A stretch of 37,397 bases of DNA from assembly GCA_011391175.1 (NCBI GenBank), contig JAABQZ010000011.1:1-37397 (forward strand), read 5' to 3'. The stretch's first letter is position 1. Each line of letters opens with the position of its first letter. Of the stretch, positions 8,904 to 16,382 are shown piece by piece. A model generated the notes under the pieces. The model worked only from the letters and a program-made list of their open reading frames with translations, had not been told where the DNA came from and did no database searches. The position numbers and the translations under genes are program-made. The stretch is from Methylophilaceae bacterium. GTDB taxonomy: Bacteria; Pseudomonadota; Gammaproteobacteria; Burkholderiales; Methylophilaceae.

Positions 8904-10331
8904 ATGGGTAAAGTAACGGGTTTTATGGAATACGAAAGACTGGCAGAAGCAAATCTGCCGGTGGTTGATCGTGTTAAAAATTACAAAGAATTTGTACTGC
9001 ATTTAACAGATGACCAAGCCAAGCAGCAAGGTGCAAGGTGTATGGATTGTGGCATCCCATTTTGCACCACAGGTTGTCCAATTAATAACATCATTCCCGA
9101 TTTTAATGACTTGGTTTACCAGCAAGATTGGCGTAGCGCGATTGATGTGTTGCATTCCACCAATAACTTCCCAGAGTTTACCGGCCGTATTTGCCCTGCT
9201 CCATGCGAGGCAGCATGTACGCTAAACATTAATGACGATGCGGTGGGTATTAAGTCGATTGAACACGCGATTATTGATAAGGCGTGGGAGAATGACTGGG
9301 TAACGCCGCAAATTAACCCCAACAAAACGGGTAAAAAAATTGCGGTTGTTGGCTCAGGACCAGCAGGTTTGGCTACTGCGCAACAATTGGCACGCGCAGG
9401 CCATAGCCCAGTAGTGTTAGAAAAAAATAGCCGCATCGGTGGTTTACTACGTTACGGTATTCCAGATTTCAAAATGGAAAAATCTCACATCGATCGCCGT
9501 ATGGCGCAGATGGAAGCAGAAGGCGTCACATTTTTGGTCAATCAACATGTGGGACAAAATGTTAAGGCAGAAGATGTATTAAAAGAATACGATGCCGTAG
9601 TGTTGGCGGGTGGGGCTGAGTTTCCACGCGACTTACCTGTGCCAGGCCGAGAGCTAGATGGCGTGATGTACGCCATGGACTTTTTACCCGCACAAAATAA
9701 AGTGGTGGCGGGCGACACGGTGCCTGATCAAGTGATGGCCACCAATAAACATGTGGTAGTGATTGGCGGCGGTGACACTGGCTCTGATTGTGTCGGTACT
9801 AGTAATCGCCATGGCGCATTAAGCGTGACGCAGTTTGAGCTAATGCCACAGCCGCCAGTAAAAGAGAATAAAGAGCTAGTGTGGCCAAATTGGCCGCTTA
9901 AATTGCGTACTTCCAGCAGTCATGAGGAAGGCGCTAATCGCGATTGGTCGATTACGACTAAATATTTAAAAGGCGAAAATGGTAAAGTAACAGAGTTGGT
10001 CGGTGCCAAAGTTGAGTGGAAAGACGGAAAAATGCAAGAAGTCGCGGGCACTGAATTTACTATTAAAGCCGATTTAGTATTATTAGCCATGGGTTTTGTA
10101 TCACCCGTGCAATCTGTGCTTGAAGCGTTTGGGGTAGAAAAAGATGCCCGTGGCAATGCCAAAGCCAGTACGGATGGATTAGGCAGTTATAAAACTAATG
10201 TCGACAAAGTATTTGCCGCGGGTGATATGCGCCGCGGACAATCTTTAGTGGTGTGGGCGATTCGCGAAGGCCGCCAAGCTGCGCAAGCGGTAGACGAATA
10301 TCTAATGGGTAGCTCGACATTACCGCGTTAG
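8904..10331 (+). CDS. gltD: Glutamate synthase (NADPH) small subunit
   Basis: GltD takes electrons from NADPH onto FAD and passes them through iron-sulfur clusters to GltB. The N-terminal cluster domain has Cys46, Cys49, Cys54 and Cys58 in the run [14 protein letters not shown], and Cys97, Cys101 and Cys105 in [24 protein letters not shown] at about residue 148 is the FAD fold, and [13 protein letters not shown] at about 284 is the NADPH fold. [20 protein letters not shown] near the end closes the FAD site. The length of 475 residues is normal. The gene is 15 bases after gltB, certainly in one operon, and ends at a strong terminator. Confidence 0.97.
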   Translation: MGKVTGFMEYERLAEANLPVVDRVKNYKEFVLHLTDDQAKQQGARCMDCGIPFCTTGCPINNIIPDFNDLVYQQDWRSAIDVLHSTNNFPEFTGRICPAPCEAACTLNINDDAVGIKSIEHAIIDKAWENDWVTPQINPNKTGKKIAVVGSGPAGLATAQQLARAGHSPVVLEKNSRIGGLLRYGIPDFKMEKSHIDRRMAQMEAEGVTFLVNQHVGQNVKAEDVLKEYDAVVLAGGAEFPRDLPVPGRELDGVMYAMDFLPAQNKVVAGDTVPDQVMATNKHVVVIGGGDTGSDCVGTSNRHGALSVTQFELMPQPPVKENKELVWPNWPLKLRTSSSHEEGANRDWSITTKYLKGENGKVTELVGAKVEWKDGKMQEVAGTEFTIKADLVLLAMGFVSPVQSVLEAFGVEKDARGNAKASTDGLGSYKTNVDKVFAAGDMRRGQSLVVWAIREGRQAAQAVDEYLMGSSTLPR

Positions 10332-10348
10332 TTTTAAGTGAAGAATCT

Positions 10349-10395
10349 AAAAAAGGATGCAAGGCTACTGATTTACTAGCTTTGTATCCTTTTTT
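10349..10395. terminator. Strong bidirectional terminator after gltD
   Basis: Two 19-base arms (10349-10367 and 10377-10395) pair along their full length with only two G-T wobbles, and have A6 at one side and T6 at the other. This is a classic intrinsic terminator ending the gltBD transcript. Only 30 bases separate it from the hemE start codon, so hemE needs read-through or a promoter that overlaps this hairpin. Confidence 0.85.
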
Positions 10396-10425
10396 ATTAT
10401 GTAACAAATTGGTTAGGTAAAAACT

Positions 10426-11490
10426 ATGGCTGCACTACAAAATGACACTTTTCTGCGTGCTTTAAATCGCGAAGCTACGCCTTATACCCCAGTGTGGATG
10501 ATGCGCCAAGCGGGCCGTTATTTGCCAGAATACCGTGAAAGCCGCAAAACTGCAGGCAGTTTTTTAGACTTATGCAAAAATCCCCACTTTGCCACTGAAG
10601 TCACTTTGCAGCCATTAGATCGCTACCCATTGTTGGATGCGTCGATTCTATTTTCCGATATTCTCACCTTGCCTGATGCAATGGGTTTGGGCCTGTATTT
10701 TGAAGAAGGCGAAGGCCCAAAGTTTGAGCGCACTTTACGTGAAGAAGCAGAAATCAAAGCCCTGCATGTACCCGACATGGCCAAGCTACAGTATGTATTT
10801 GATGCGGTCACGCAAATTCGAAAAACAATTAACGGGAGAGTGCCGTTGATTGGTTTTAGTGGCAGCCCGTGGACGCTAGCCACTTATATGGTGGAAGGCA
10901 AAGGCGGTACCGATTTTTTAAACACCAAAAAAATGGCCTATGCGCGCCCAGATTTGCTGCACCATATTTTAGAAACCAACACGCAAACGGTGATTCAATA
11001 CCTCAATGCGCAAATTGCAGCGGGTGCGCAAGCGGTGATGATTTTTGACTCTTGGGGAGGCGCACTGTCACATAATGCCTATATTGAATTTTCGCTCAAT
11101 TACATGCAGAAAATTGTGGCTGGTTTAACTAAAAATGCTGAAGGCAAGCAAGTACCAAGTATCGTATTCACTAAAGGCGGCGCGCTGTGGTTAGAGGCGC
11201 AAGCAAACATAGGCGCAGATGCGCTTGGGCTTGATTGGACGGTGGATATTGGGCAGGCCAGAAAAAGAGTGGGCAACCAAGCCGCACTGCAAGGCAATTT
11301 AGACCCCGCCATTTTGCTCTCAACACCAGAAGCGATTGAAAAAGAAGTCGCATCCATACTAGCAAGTTATGGTCACGGTCATGGCCATGTATTTAATCTA
11401 GGCCATGGCATTACGCAATGGACTCCACCAGAAAATGCCGCTGCAATGTTAGAAGCTGTCAGAAAACATAGCCAGCAGTATCATCAATAA
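10426..11490 (+). CDS. hemE: Uroporphyrinogen decarboxylase
   Basis: HemE removes four acetate carboxyls from uroporphyrinogen III to give coproporphyrinogen III on the way to haem. The signature [19 protein letters not shown] is complete at residues 22-40; its Arg residues bind the substrate propionates. [18 protein letters not shown] carries the catalytic Asp, and [18 protein letters not shown] and NLGHGI are both present. The 354-residue length is normal. The start ATG 10426 gives the expected N terminus; no strong ribosome site is visible. A palindromic repeat copy and a perfect terminator follow the stop codon. Confidence 0.97.
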   Translation: MAALQNDTFLRALNREATPYTPVWMMRQAGRYLPEYRESRKTAGSFLDLCKNPHFATEVTLQPLDRYPLLDASILFSDILTLPDAMGLGLYFEEGEGPKFERTLREEAEIKALHVPDMAKLQYVFDAVTQIRKTINGRVPLIGFSGSPWTLATYMVEGKGGTDFLNTKKMAYARPDLLHHILETNTQTVIQYLNAQIAAGAQAVMIFDSWGGALSHNAYIEFSLNYMQKIVAGLTKNAEGKQVPSIVFTKGGALWLEAQANIGADALGLDWTVDIGQARKRVGNQAALQGNLDPAILLSTPEAIEKEVASILASYGHGHGHVFNLGHGITQWTPPENAAAMLEAVRKHSQQYHQ

Positions 11491-11509
11491 TCGCCGAGCA
11501 GAAAATTCT

Positions 11510-11544
11510 GCCCTGCGAGCCAATATCCATCAGGCTTACAGGGC
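11510..11544 (-). repeat. REP-like palindromic repeat, copy 2
   Basis: GCCCTGCGAGCC at the left and GGCTTACAGGGC at the right pair around AATATCCATCA. It is the reverse complement of copy 1 with 31 of 35 identities. It lies between the hemE stop and a separate, true terminator, showing that the repeat is not itself the hemE terminator. Confidence 0.8.
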
Positions 11545-11574
11545 ATGCAAATTAAGATGATTAAAAAAGTCAAT

Positions 11575-11600
11575 AAAAAGCCCGTAATTACGGGCTTTTT
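11575..11600. terminator. Bidirectional terminator between hemE and cytochrome b561 gene
   Basis: AAAAAGCCCGTAA and TTACGGGCTTTTT form a 26-base perfect palindrome with A-tract and T-tract at its ends. It can stop hemE from the left and the convergent cytochrome gene from the right. Confidence 0.85.
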
Positions 11601-11615
11601 AAATTGCAAACTCGC

Positions 11616-12209
11616 TTACAACATCCGGTCTAACGTTTCGTCTTTATCAATAAACTTGTGTTTAAGTGCGCCTAAAACGTGCACAATAATGATGAGTAGA
11701 ATCACTACGCCAATAATTTCATGCACCTCTTTAAACGCTTCGCGCAAAGGTGTGTTATCGAGTCCGCCAATAAAATCTAGGCCAAACCATTTTACCCCGT
11801 ATTTGCTGGCAACCGCCATCACAAGGCCACTCAGCGGTAGCGCCACCATCAACACATACAATAAACGGTGCACGCCGCTGGCAAGTTTTGTTTCCCATGC
11901 TTTGTAGGAGGCCAACATTGCGGGCGCCTTGTGCGTGATGCGCCAAAAAATTCTGACTATAATCAGCGTTAAAAGTGTGATGCCGATGGATTTGTGCAGA
12001 TTGAAATAGAAAGTTCTAGGAGAGGCTTCTTCGTTTAATGTCCAAGTGTAAATACCCCAATCAAACAAGTCGTAAGCCATTTGTTTGGGGCCTTCCTTGG
12101 GCAACTCGCTCATATACCAGCCTAGTGCAAACATGCCAAATATGCCTAGTGCAATCAGCCAATGTAAAATTTTGGCAGTTTTGGTATAGCGCGTAGCAGC
12201 CTGATTCAT
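11616..12209 (-). CDS. Cytochrome b561-family dihaem membrane protein
   Basis: This is a four-helix inner-membrane cytochrome of the CybB/b561 family that passes electrons across or along the membrane. ATG 12209 with AAAGGAT upstream gives 197 residues starting MNQAATRYTKTAKILHWLIA. His in KILHWL (helix 1), NLHKSIG (helix 2), GVHRLLY (helix 3) and VHEIIG plus IVHVLGALKH (helix 4) supply the haem ligands, as in the family. The electron donor and acceptor are unknown. It diverges from a metallohydrolase lipoprotein gene across a 115-base spacer with a Crp-like site. It could serve as quinone oxidoreductase for a periplasmic dehydrogenase; that is inference. Confidence 0.9.
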   Translation of the reverse strand: MNQAATRYTKTAKILHWLIALGIFGMFALGWYMSELPKEGPKQMAYDLFDWGIYTWTLNEEASPRTFYFNLHKSIGITLLTLIIVRIFWRITHKAPAMLASYKAWETKLASGVHRLLYVLMVALPLSGLVMAVASKYGVKWFGLDFIGGLDNTPLREAFKEVHEIIGVVILLIIIVHVLGALKHKFIDKDETLDRML

Positions 12210-12234
12210 AGTAATATCCTTTATATTAAATTTG

Positions 12235-12250
12235 TGTGACAAGCGTCACT
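12235..12250. promoter_or_regulatory. Crp-like operator between divergent cytochrome b561 and metallohydrolase genes
   Basis: TGTGA-CAAGCG-TCACT is one base away from the classic Crp half-site pair TGTGA-N6-TCACA. It is 26 bases before the cytochrome start codon and 75 bases before the metallohydrolase start codon, a position from which a dimer of the Crp/Fnr family could affect both genes. Which regulator binds is unknown. Confidence 0.45.
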
Positions 12251-12324
12251 TACTCTTACACTACAGCATCATTACAGTACAGCCTATTGTAGCGTTTAGA
12301 CGACAGAATAGACAAGGAAACACC

Positions 12325-13278
12325 ATGAGAGTTTTACTGAATATTATTGCAGTGGCAACGTTGACATTGGCAGGCTGCGCGGCAAATCAACTTGCCGCAC
12401 AGGCGGCAGCTGAAGATGGGTTTATTATAGAAAATTTAGGCAACGGTATTTATGTGCATCATGGTGCACATTTGGATATTGATGACGGCTATACCGGTGA
12501 TATTTGCAATATTAGTTTTGTGGTGGGTGAACGTGGAGTGGTGGTCATCGACACCGGCGGTAGTTTAAAAGTGGGGCAACAATTGCGCGCTGCCATTCAA
12601 AAAATCACCGATAAGCCTATTTTATATGTGATTAACACCCACGTGCACCCTGATCACATTTTTGGCAACGCAGCGTTTTTAACAGACAGTCCTAAATTTA
12701 TTGGCCATGAAAAGTTAGAACAAGCCATGCATACGCGCAAAGAAGGTTACGATAAACTGAATGTGCGCTTTTTGGGTGCTGATGCCAAAGGCACAGATAT
12801 TGTTACGCCAACCTTGGCAATCAAATCTGTAGAAACACTAGATTTAGGGGGCAGACAATTAAAAGTGACGGCGCACCCCAACGCGCATACCAATACAGAT
12901 ATCACCGTGGAAGACAGTAAAACGCAGACCCTGTTTACTGGCGATTTGTTGTTTGTTGAGCGCACGCCAGTGATAGAAGGCGATATTAAAGGCTTAATAG
13001 CCATGCTAGACACGTTAAAAACTTACCCGTTTAATCAAGTGGTTCCTGGCCATGGCCCTGTGCAAAAAAATAACCAAGATGGCGTCACTGCCATGGATAA
13101 TGCACAACGTTATTTAAATGTACTGCTAACTGATATTCGTGCCAGTATTAAAAAAGGTGACAGCATGGAAGCGACGATGGGCACAGCTGCAGCTAGCGAA
13201 AGAGACAAATGGGTGCTGTTTGATATCGCCAATCGGCGCAATGTGAACAATATATTCCCAGCTTTAGAGTGGGAATGA
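12325..13278 (+). CDS. Metallo-beta-lactamase-fold lipoprotein, quinoprotein-relay (SoxH-related) type
   Basis: ATG 12325 with AAGGAAA upstream gives 317 residues. The N terminus MRVLLNIIAVATLTLAGC is a lipoprotein signal with lipobox LAGC, so it is tethered in the periplasm. The MBL core shows NTHVHPDH (zinc ligands HxHxDH), then AHTNTDI, the TGDLLF Asp and the final VVPGHGPV His. YVHHGAHLDIDDG followed by DICNISFVVG and VVVIDTGGS match, from memory, the SoxH-related zinc metallohydrolase group encoded near PQQ- or quinoprotein-dependent dehydrogenases. Its reaction is not known. A methylotroph has many quinoprotein dehydrogenases, but none is encoded in this window. An unlikely alternative is an ordinary beta-lactamase. 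Confidence 0.82.
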   Translation: MRVLLNIIAVATLTLAGCAANQLAAQAAAEDGFIIENLGNGIYVHHGAHLDIDDGYTGDICNISFVVGERGVVVIDTGGSLKVGQQLRAAIQKITDKPILYVINTHVHPDHIFGNAAFLTDSPKFIGHEKLEQAMHTRKEGYDKLNVRFLGADAKGTDIVTPTLAIKSVETLDLGGRQLKVTAHPNAHTNTDITVEDSKTQTLFTGDLLFVERTPVIEGDIKGLIAMLDTLKTYPFNQVVPGHGPVQKNNQDGVTAMDNAQRYLNVLLTDIRASIKKGDSMEATMGTAAASERDKWVLFDIANRRNVNNIFPALEWE

Positions 13279-13290
13279 CATTATGACAAT

Positions 13291-13325
13291 GCCGTGCAGA
13301 CCAATATCAATGACGCCTACAGGGC
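13291..13325 (-). repeat. REP-like palindromic repeat, copy 3
   Basis: GCCGTGCAGACC...GCCTACAGGGC is related to the reverse complement of copy 1 (29 of 35). One arm base is changed (GCCG instead of GCCC), weakening the outer stem. It sits between the converging metallohydrolase and DoxX genes. Confidence 0.7.
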
Positions 13326-13346
13326 ATTAGTTTTTTTCAAATAAAA

Positions 13347-13730
13347 TTATTTTTTACTCAGGTTATCTACGCTACAAGCAGTTTGCGGATACAAACTTAA
13401 TAACCACATACCACCAGCAATCCCTAAATACAAAAAGAACATGTCCGGAATAACACGCCCCAGCACCAATGCGGTAAACAGTGCTAAGCCCATTAACACC
13501 CTAGCTACAATTTTGGTTTTATAGCCAACCAGCAAGGCAAGGCTACCAACTAATTGCACAAGAATTAACAATGGCGCGAAAATACTAGGTAAGCCAAACT
13601 GCCCTAAAGTCATTTGGTATTGCAAATAACCGTTTGGATTATTGGTAATTTCGGCAAGTTTTAATACTACTAACCCTAAAAAAACCAACGCCAACATAAT
13701 GCGCGCAGCTGCTGTATGATATTTTTGCAT
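13347..13730 (-). CDS. DoxX-family integral membrane protein
   Basis: The 127-residue protein has four hydrophobic segments: about residues 8-27, 48-69, 76-93 and 95-114. Its pattern, with MLALVFLGLVVLKLAEI, LVQLVGSLALLVGY and VARVLMGLALFTALVL, is typical of DoxX/DoxD-like small membrane proteins. Named members are linked to thiosulfate:quinone oxidoreduction or to redox stress, but most have no known task. AAAGGT lies 7 bases before ATG 13730. It is convergent with the metallohydrolase lipoprotein and divergent from the GNAT gene. Its place beside two probable electron-transfer genes suggests a membrane quinone role, by inference only. Confidence 0.8.
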   Translation of the reverse strand: MQKYHTAAARIMLALVFLGLVVLKLAEITNNPNGYLQYQMTLGQFGLPSIFAPLLILVQLVGSLALLVGYKTKIVARVLMGLALFTALVLGRVIPDMFFLYLGIAGGMWLLSLYPQTACSVDNLSKK

Positions 13731-13844
13731 ATGTAAACCTTTAAAAAATTAACTTAGAAATATAAACAAGAAATTAATAAACAAGCATAATGCCTGTTAG
13801 CTTAGGCCTCTGCAAGTACAAATGATTGATAAGAGTAATTCAAA

Positions 13845-14270
13845 TTGATAGATAAATTTAAAATTCAAATGGTGACATGGGCCAGCCACCAACGGCAATT
13901 GCGCGCAGTGCGCACACCCGTTTTTATAGAAGAGCAAGCAGTTACGCCAGAGTTCGAATGGGATGATATTGATGCGACGGCAGTGCATTTGCTAGCCACG
14001 CTAGATCATGAACCCATTGCCTGTTTACGTATTATTGAGTATAAAAAAATTGGCCGCATGGCAGTGCTTAAAAGTTATCGTGAGTGTGGTTTGGGAGCTA
14101 CCTTGTTGCGAGAGGCGGTAGCCATATGTAAAAGGCAGGGCAGTAAAAGTGTGTATCTATCTGCGCAAACGCACGCCATTGAGTTCTACAGAAAAGCAGG
14201 CTTCAAACAAATTAGTGGTGAATATTGCGATGTGGACATTCCACATGTAGATATGCAACTAGATTTGTGA
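13845..14270 (+). CDS. GNAT-family N-acetyltransferase, YjcF-like
   Basis: The protein has the pattern RAVRTPVFIEEQAV-x-PEFEWDDIDATAVH at the N terminus, typical of the YjcF/ElaA-like GNAT group. The acetyl-CoA loop follows as IGRMAVLKSYRECGLGATLL, and IEFYRKAGF near the end is the last GNAT motif. Its substrate is unknown. The frame opens at TTG 13845; an ATG at 13869 would remove the first beta strand, which the family keeps, so the TTG is preferred though no good ribosome site is seen at either. At 141 residues it is normal for the group. Confidence 0.85.
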   Translation: MIDKFKIQMVTWASHQRQLRAVRTPVFIEEQAVTPEFEWDDIDATAVHLLATLDHEPIACLRIIEYKKIGRMAVLKSYRECGLGATLLREAVAICKRQGSKSVYLSAQTHAIEFYRKAGFKQISGEYCDVDIPHVDMQLDL

Positions 14271-14311
14271 CTAGGACTCCAAATTTTAACTTATAACATG
14301 AGCGTAATAAT

Positions 14312-14341
14312 TTGAAACTGCCGCCGTGCATTTGGTAAAAT
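14312..14341 (+). promoter_or_regulatory. Promoter of the Fae-family gene
   Basis: TTGAAA and TAAAAT are 18 bases apart, matching sigma-70 boxes at 5 of 6 positions each. It leaves a leader of about 50 bases with AAGGA right before the Fae-family start codon. Confidence 0.5.
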
Positions 14342-14398
14342 ACTTGTTTAATTCATATTTTATTTAACCGTTTTATTCATTCGTTTTTAAGGAACATC

Positions 14399-14950
14399 AT
14401 GTCAAAAATTATTTTTAAAGCAGGCGAGGCCACCGTTTACACAGAAGGCAAAGACGTCACTGCAGCTATGCCAGAAATTTTAATCGGTGCTGTTGATGGC
14501 CCAGTAGGTCAAGCTTTTGCCAATTTAATGGCACAAAGCAAAGGCCACACCGCCATGTTTGCAGTGCGTGACATTAACCAGTTGGTGCGCCCAGTATGCA
14601 TGACTGTGCCAAAAGTAACCTTAAAAGGTAGCACCGATGTCGGTTTGTTTGGCGGTGTGGTGCAGGCAGCTACAGCGGACGCGATTTTAGATTGCGTGAT
14701 TGAAGGCATTATCCCTAAAGACCAAGTAAATGAATTATGCATTATTAGCTTGGTATGGATTGACCCAGGCTGTATTGCCCTAGAAAAAGAAGGCACATTA
14801 GACAAAGCCGATATGTATAAAAATAATTACGATGCGACTAAGCTTGCGATTAAACGTGCGTTAAATGACGAACCTAGTGTTGATGAGCTGATTGCCAATC
14901 GCCATAAAATTAAACACTGCATGTGGGAAGAAAGTTGGGACCAGAAGTAA
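14399..14950 (+). CDS. fae: Formaldehyde-activating enzyme (Fae) family paralogue
   Basis: True Fae joins formaldehyde to tetrahydromethanopterin in methylotrophs. Family features seen here are GEATV near the N terminus, AFANLMA, KGHTAMFAV, the PKVTL run with its conserved Lys, EGIIPKDQ, and NNYDATKLAIKRALNDEP near the C terminus. At 183 residues it is a little longer than Fae (about 170), with an insertion around residues 123-136. The region that reads AHIDLIIG in Methylorubrum extorquens Fae (recalled, not looked up) reads AMPEILIG here, so the family's active-site His is replaced by Met24. It may therefore bind another pterin or aldehyde, or act as a sensor. Methylotrophs often carry such Fae-like paralogues of unclear function. 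It has its own promoter and AAGGA ribosome site. Confidence 0.85.
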   Translation: MSKIIFKAGEATVYTEGKDVTAAMPEILIGAVDGPVGQAFANLMAQSKGHTAMFAVRDINQLVRPVCMTVPKVTLKGSTDVGLFGGVVQAATADAILDCVIEGIIPKDQVNELCIISLVWIDPGCIALEKEGTLDKADMYKNNYDATKLAIKRALNDEPSVDELIANRHKIKHCMWEESWDQK

Positions 14951-15005
14951 GACCGCTGGATTTAGAAATTAGTAGCAAAGTTAGCAAACCCCGCTAATTG
15001 AGTGA

Positions 15006-15033
15006 TTGACAAAGTTGCTGGTAGTTTTATGAT
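15006..15033 (+). promoter_or_regulatory. Promoter of the 76-aa orphan gene
   Basis: TTGACA and TATGAT are 16 bases apart, a near-consensus sigma-70 promoter located 41 bases before the start codon of the next ORF. Confidence 0.55.
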
Positions 15034-15074
15034 AGCTAAAAGCTTGATTGAATTTTGTAAGTTTAGGAGGCAAC

Positions 15075-15305
15075 ATGTCAGAACGCAACGTGTGTATGGA
15101 GGCTTTTGAGCGGCTGTGTGCAGATGTAAATACCGATAAAAAATCGGCGATTAATCCAGAAGATTACTGGTTATTCGAGCTTGGGTTTCGCTCAGCGATT
15201 GAAGAATTATTGAATATTGCTGATGCGGGTTCGCAAGCGAGAAAATTTGTTTCGCCACGTTTTCAAATGTTGGCTGATAAAATTTTGCAATCACGCTTGC
15301 ACTAA
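15075..15305 (+). CDS. 76-aa hypothetical cytoplasmic protein
   Basis: I do not recognise this protein. ATG 15075 follows TTTAGGAGG at ideal spacing, an unusually strong ribosome site, so translation is likely. The sequence is mostly helical, with acidic N-terminal part, a central EDYWLFELGFRSAIEELL amphipathic run and a basic end. No signal peptide, transmembrane segment, Cys pair or known domain is visible. It follows the Fae paralogue by about 125 bases but has its own near-consensus promoter. A bidirectional terminator sits after it. Confidence 0.7.
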   Translation: MSERNVCMEAFERLCADVNTDKKSAINPEDYWLFELGFRSAIEELLNIADAGSQARKFVSPRFQMLADKILQSRLH

Positions 15306-15330
15306 TTTTAATCATGTCAGTTTAATGCAT

Positions 15331-15363
15331 AAAAAGCAGTCCAATTTATTGGCCTGCTTTTTT
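15331..15363. terminator. Bidirectional terminator between the 76-aa gene and mutY
   Basis: AAAAAGCAG pairs with CTGCTTTTT and, after a one-base mismatch, CCAA pairs with TTGG around loop TTTA. A and T tracts at both ends serve the two convergent genes; the mutY stop codon lies inside the right arm. Confidence 0.8.
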
Positions 15364-16377
15364 GTTAATTAAACCTTTTCTGTCACTTATACTAAGTAGA
15401 ATTTTGCGTACAGGTGTGGGAATCGCCGCTTCAATCGCCTCATCAATTCCTATCCATAAGCTGTTTGGCATGATTGTTTGTACTGCAGATTGAATCAACA
15501 CTGGTTGTATGTGCAACTTAAAATGCGTGAAGGTATGCGTGAATTTAGGCAACATCTGCAAATTTTCTTGGTCACTTTTTGACAGAGTTTCAACTTCAGG
15601 AAAGCTCCACAAGCCGCCCCAAATACCAGTATTGGCACGCTTTTCAAGCAAGATGTCATTATCGTTTTTATGCACTAAAAAATAGATACTGCGTTCTGGA
15701 ATAGCTTTGCGTGGTTTGGGTGTGGGCAGTTGGTTAACAATATCAAGTGAAAGCGCGGCACAGCTAGCATTGACAGGGCACGCAGAGCATTTTGGCCTGC
15801 TGCGTGTACATAGCGTCGCACCTAAGTCCATCAAGCCTTGGGTGTAAGCAATAGCATCAACATCAGGATTTTCACGTGTGGCAATTTGCCACATTTGCGC
15901 TTCAATTTTAGGCAAGCCTGGCCAGCCAGTAACATTAAAATGACGTGCAAATACGCGCTTGACATTGCCATCTAAAATCGGCATTGGTTGGTTTAGGGCA
16001 AAGGTAGAAATGGCCGCAGCGGTAGAGCGACCAATGCCAGACAGGCTTAAAATATCGTCAAATTTATCTGGAAATTTGCCGCCAAAATCATCCACAATTT
16101 TTTGCGCTGCACTGTGTAGATTGCGTGCGCGACTGTAATAACCAAGCCCGCTCCAATGTTGTAGCACTTCATCTTGGGTTGCATTTGCAAGTGATTTTAT
16201 ATCGGGAAACCGCGCCATAAACTTGCCGTAATAGCCAATGACTGCCGCCACTTGGGTTTGTTGTAGCATGATTTCTGACACCCAGATAGCGTATGGGTCA
16301 CGGGTGCTTTGCCAAGGCAAGTCGTGGCGACCGTGTAGCTTTTGCCAAGCAATTATTTCAGCTGCAAAAATTGTCAC
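15346..16377 (-). CDS. mutY: A/G-specific adenine DNA glycosylase
   Basis: MutY removes adenine mispaired with 8-oxoguanine. SEIMLQQTQV carries the catalytic Glu (residue 35). The helix-hairpin-helix LSGIGRSTAAA and the Asp in ILDGNVKRV follow. CTRSRPKCSACPVNASC supplies four Cys with the C-x6-C-x2-C-x5-C spacing of the [4Fe-4S] cluster. The C-terminal Nudix-like domain recognises 8-oxoG and has TGIWGGLWSFPE and FTHTFTHFKLHI. At 343 residues it is normal. The start is GTG 16377, five bases after the stop of the AsmA-family gene; the ribosome site must overlap that gene, so translation is probably coupled. Confidence 0.96.
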   Translation of the reverse strand: MTIFAAEIIAWQKLHGRHDLPWQSTRDPYAIWVSEIMLQQTQVAAVIGYYGKFMARFPDIKSLANATQDEVLQHWSGLGYYSRARNLHSAAQKIVDDFGGKFPDKFDDILSLSGIGRSTAAAISTFALNQPMPILDGNVKRVFARHFNVTGWPGLPKIEAQMWQIATRENPDVDAIAYTQGLMDLGATLCTRSRPKCSACPVNASCAALSLDIVNQLPTPKPRKAIPERSIYFLVHKNDNDILLEKRANTGIWGGLWSFPEVETLSKSDQENLQMLPKFTHTFTHFKLHIQPVLIQSAVQTIMPNSLWIGIDEAIEAAIPTPVRKILLSISDRKGLINKKAGQ

Positions 16378-16382
16378 TAAAT

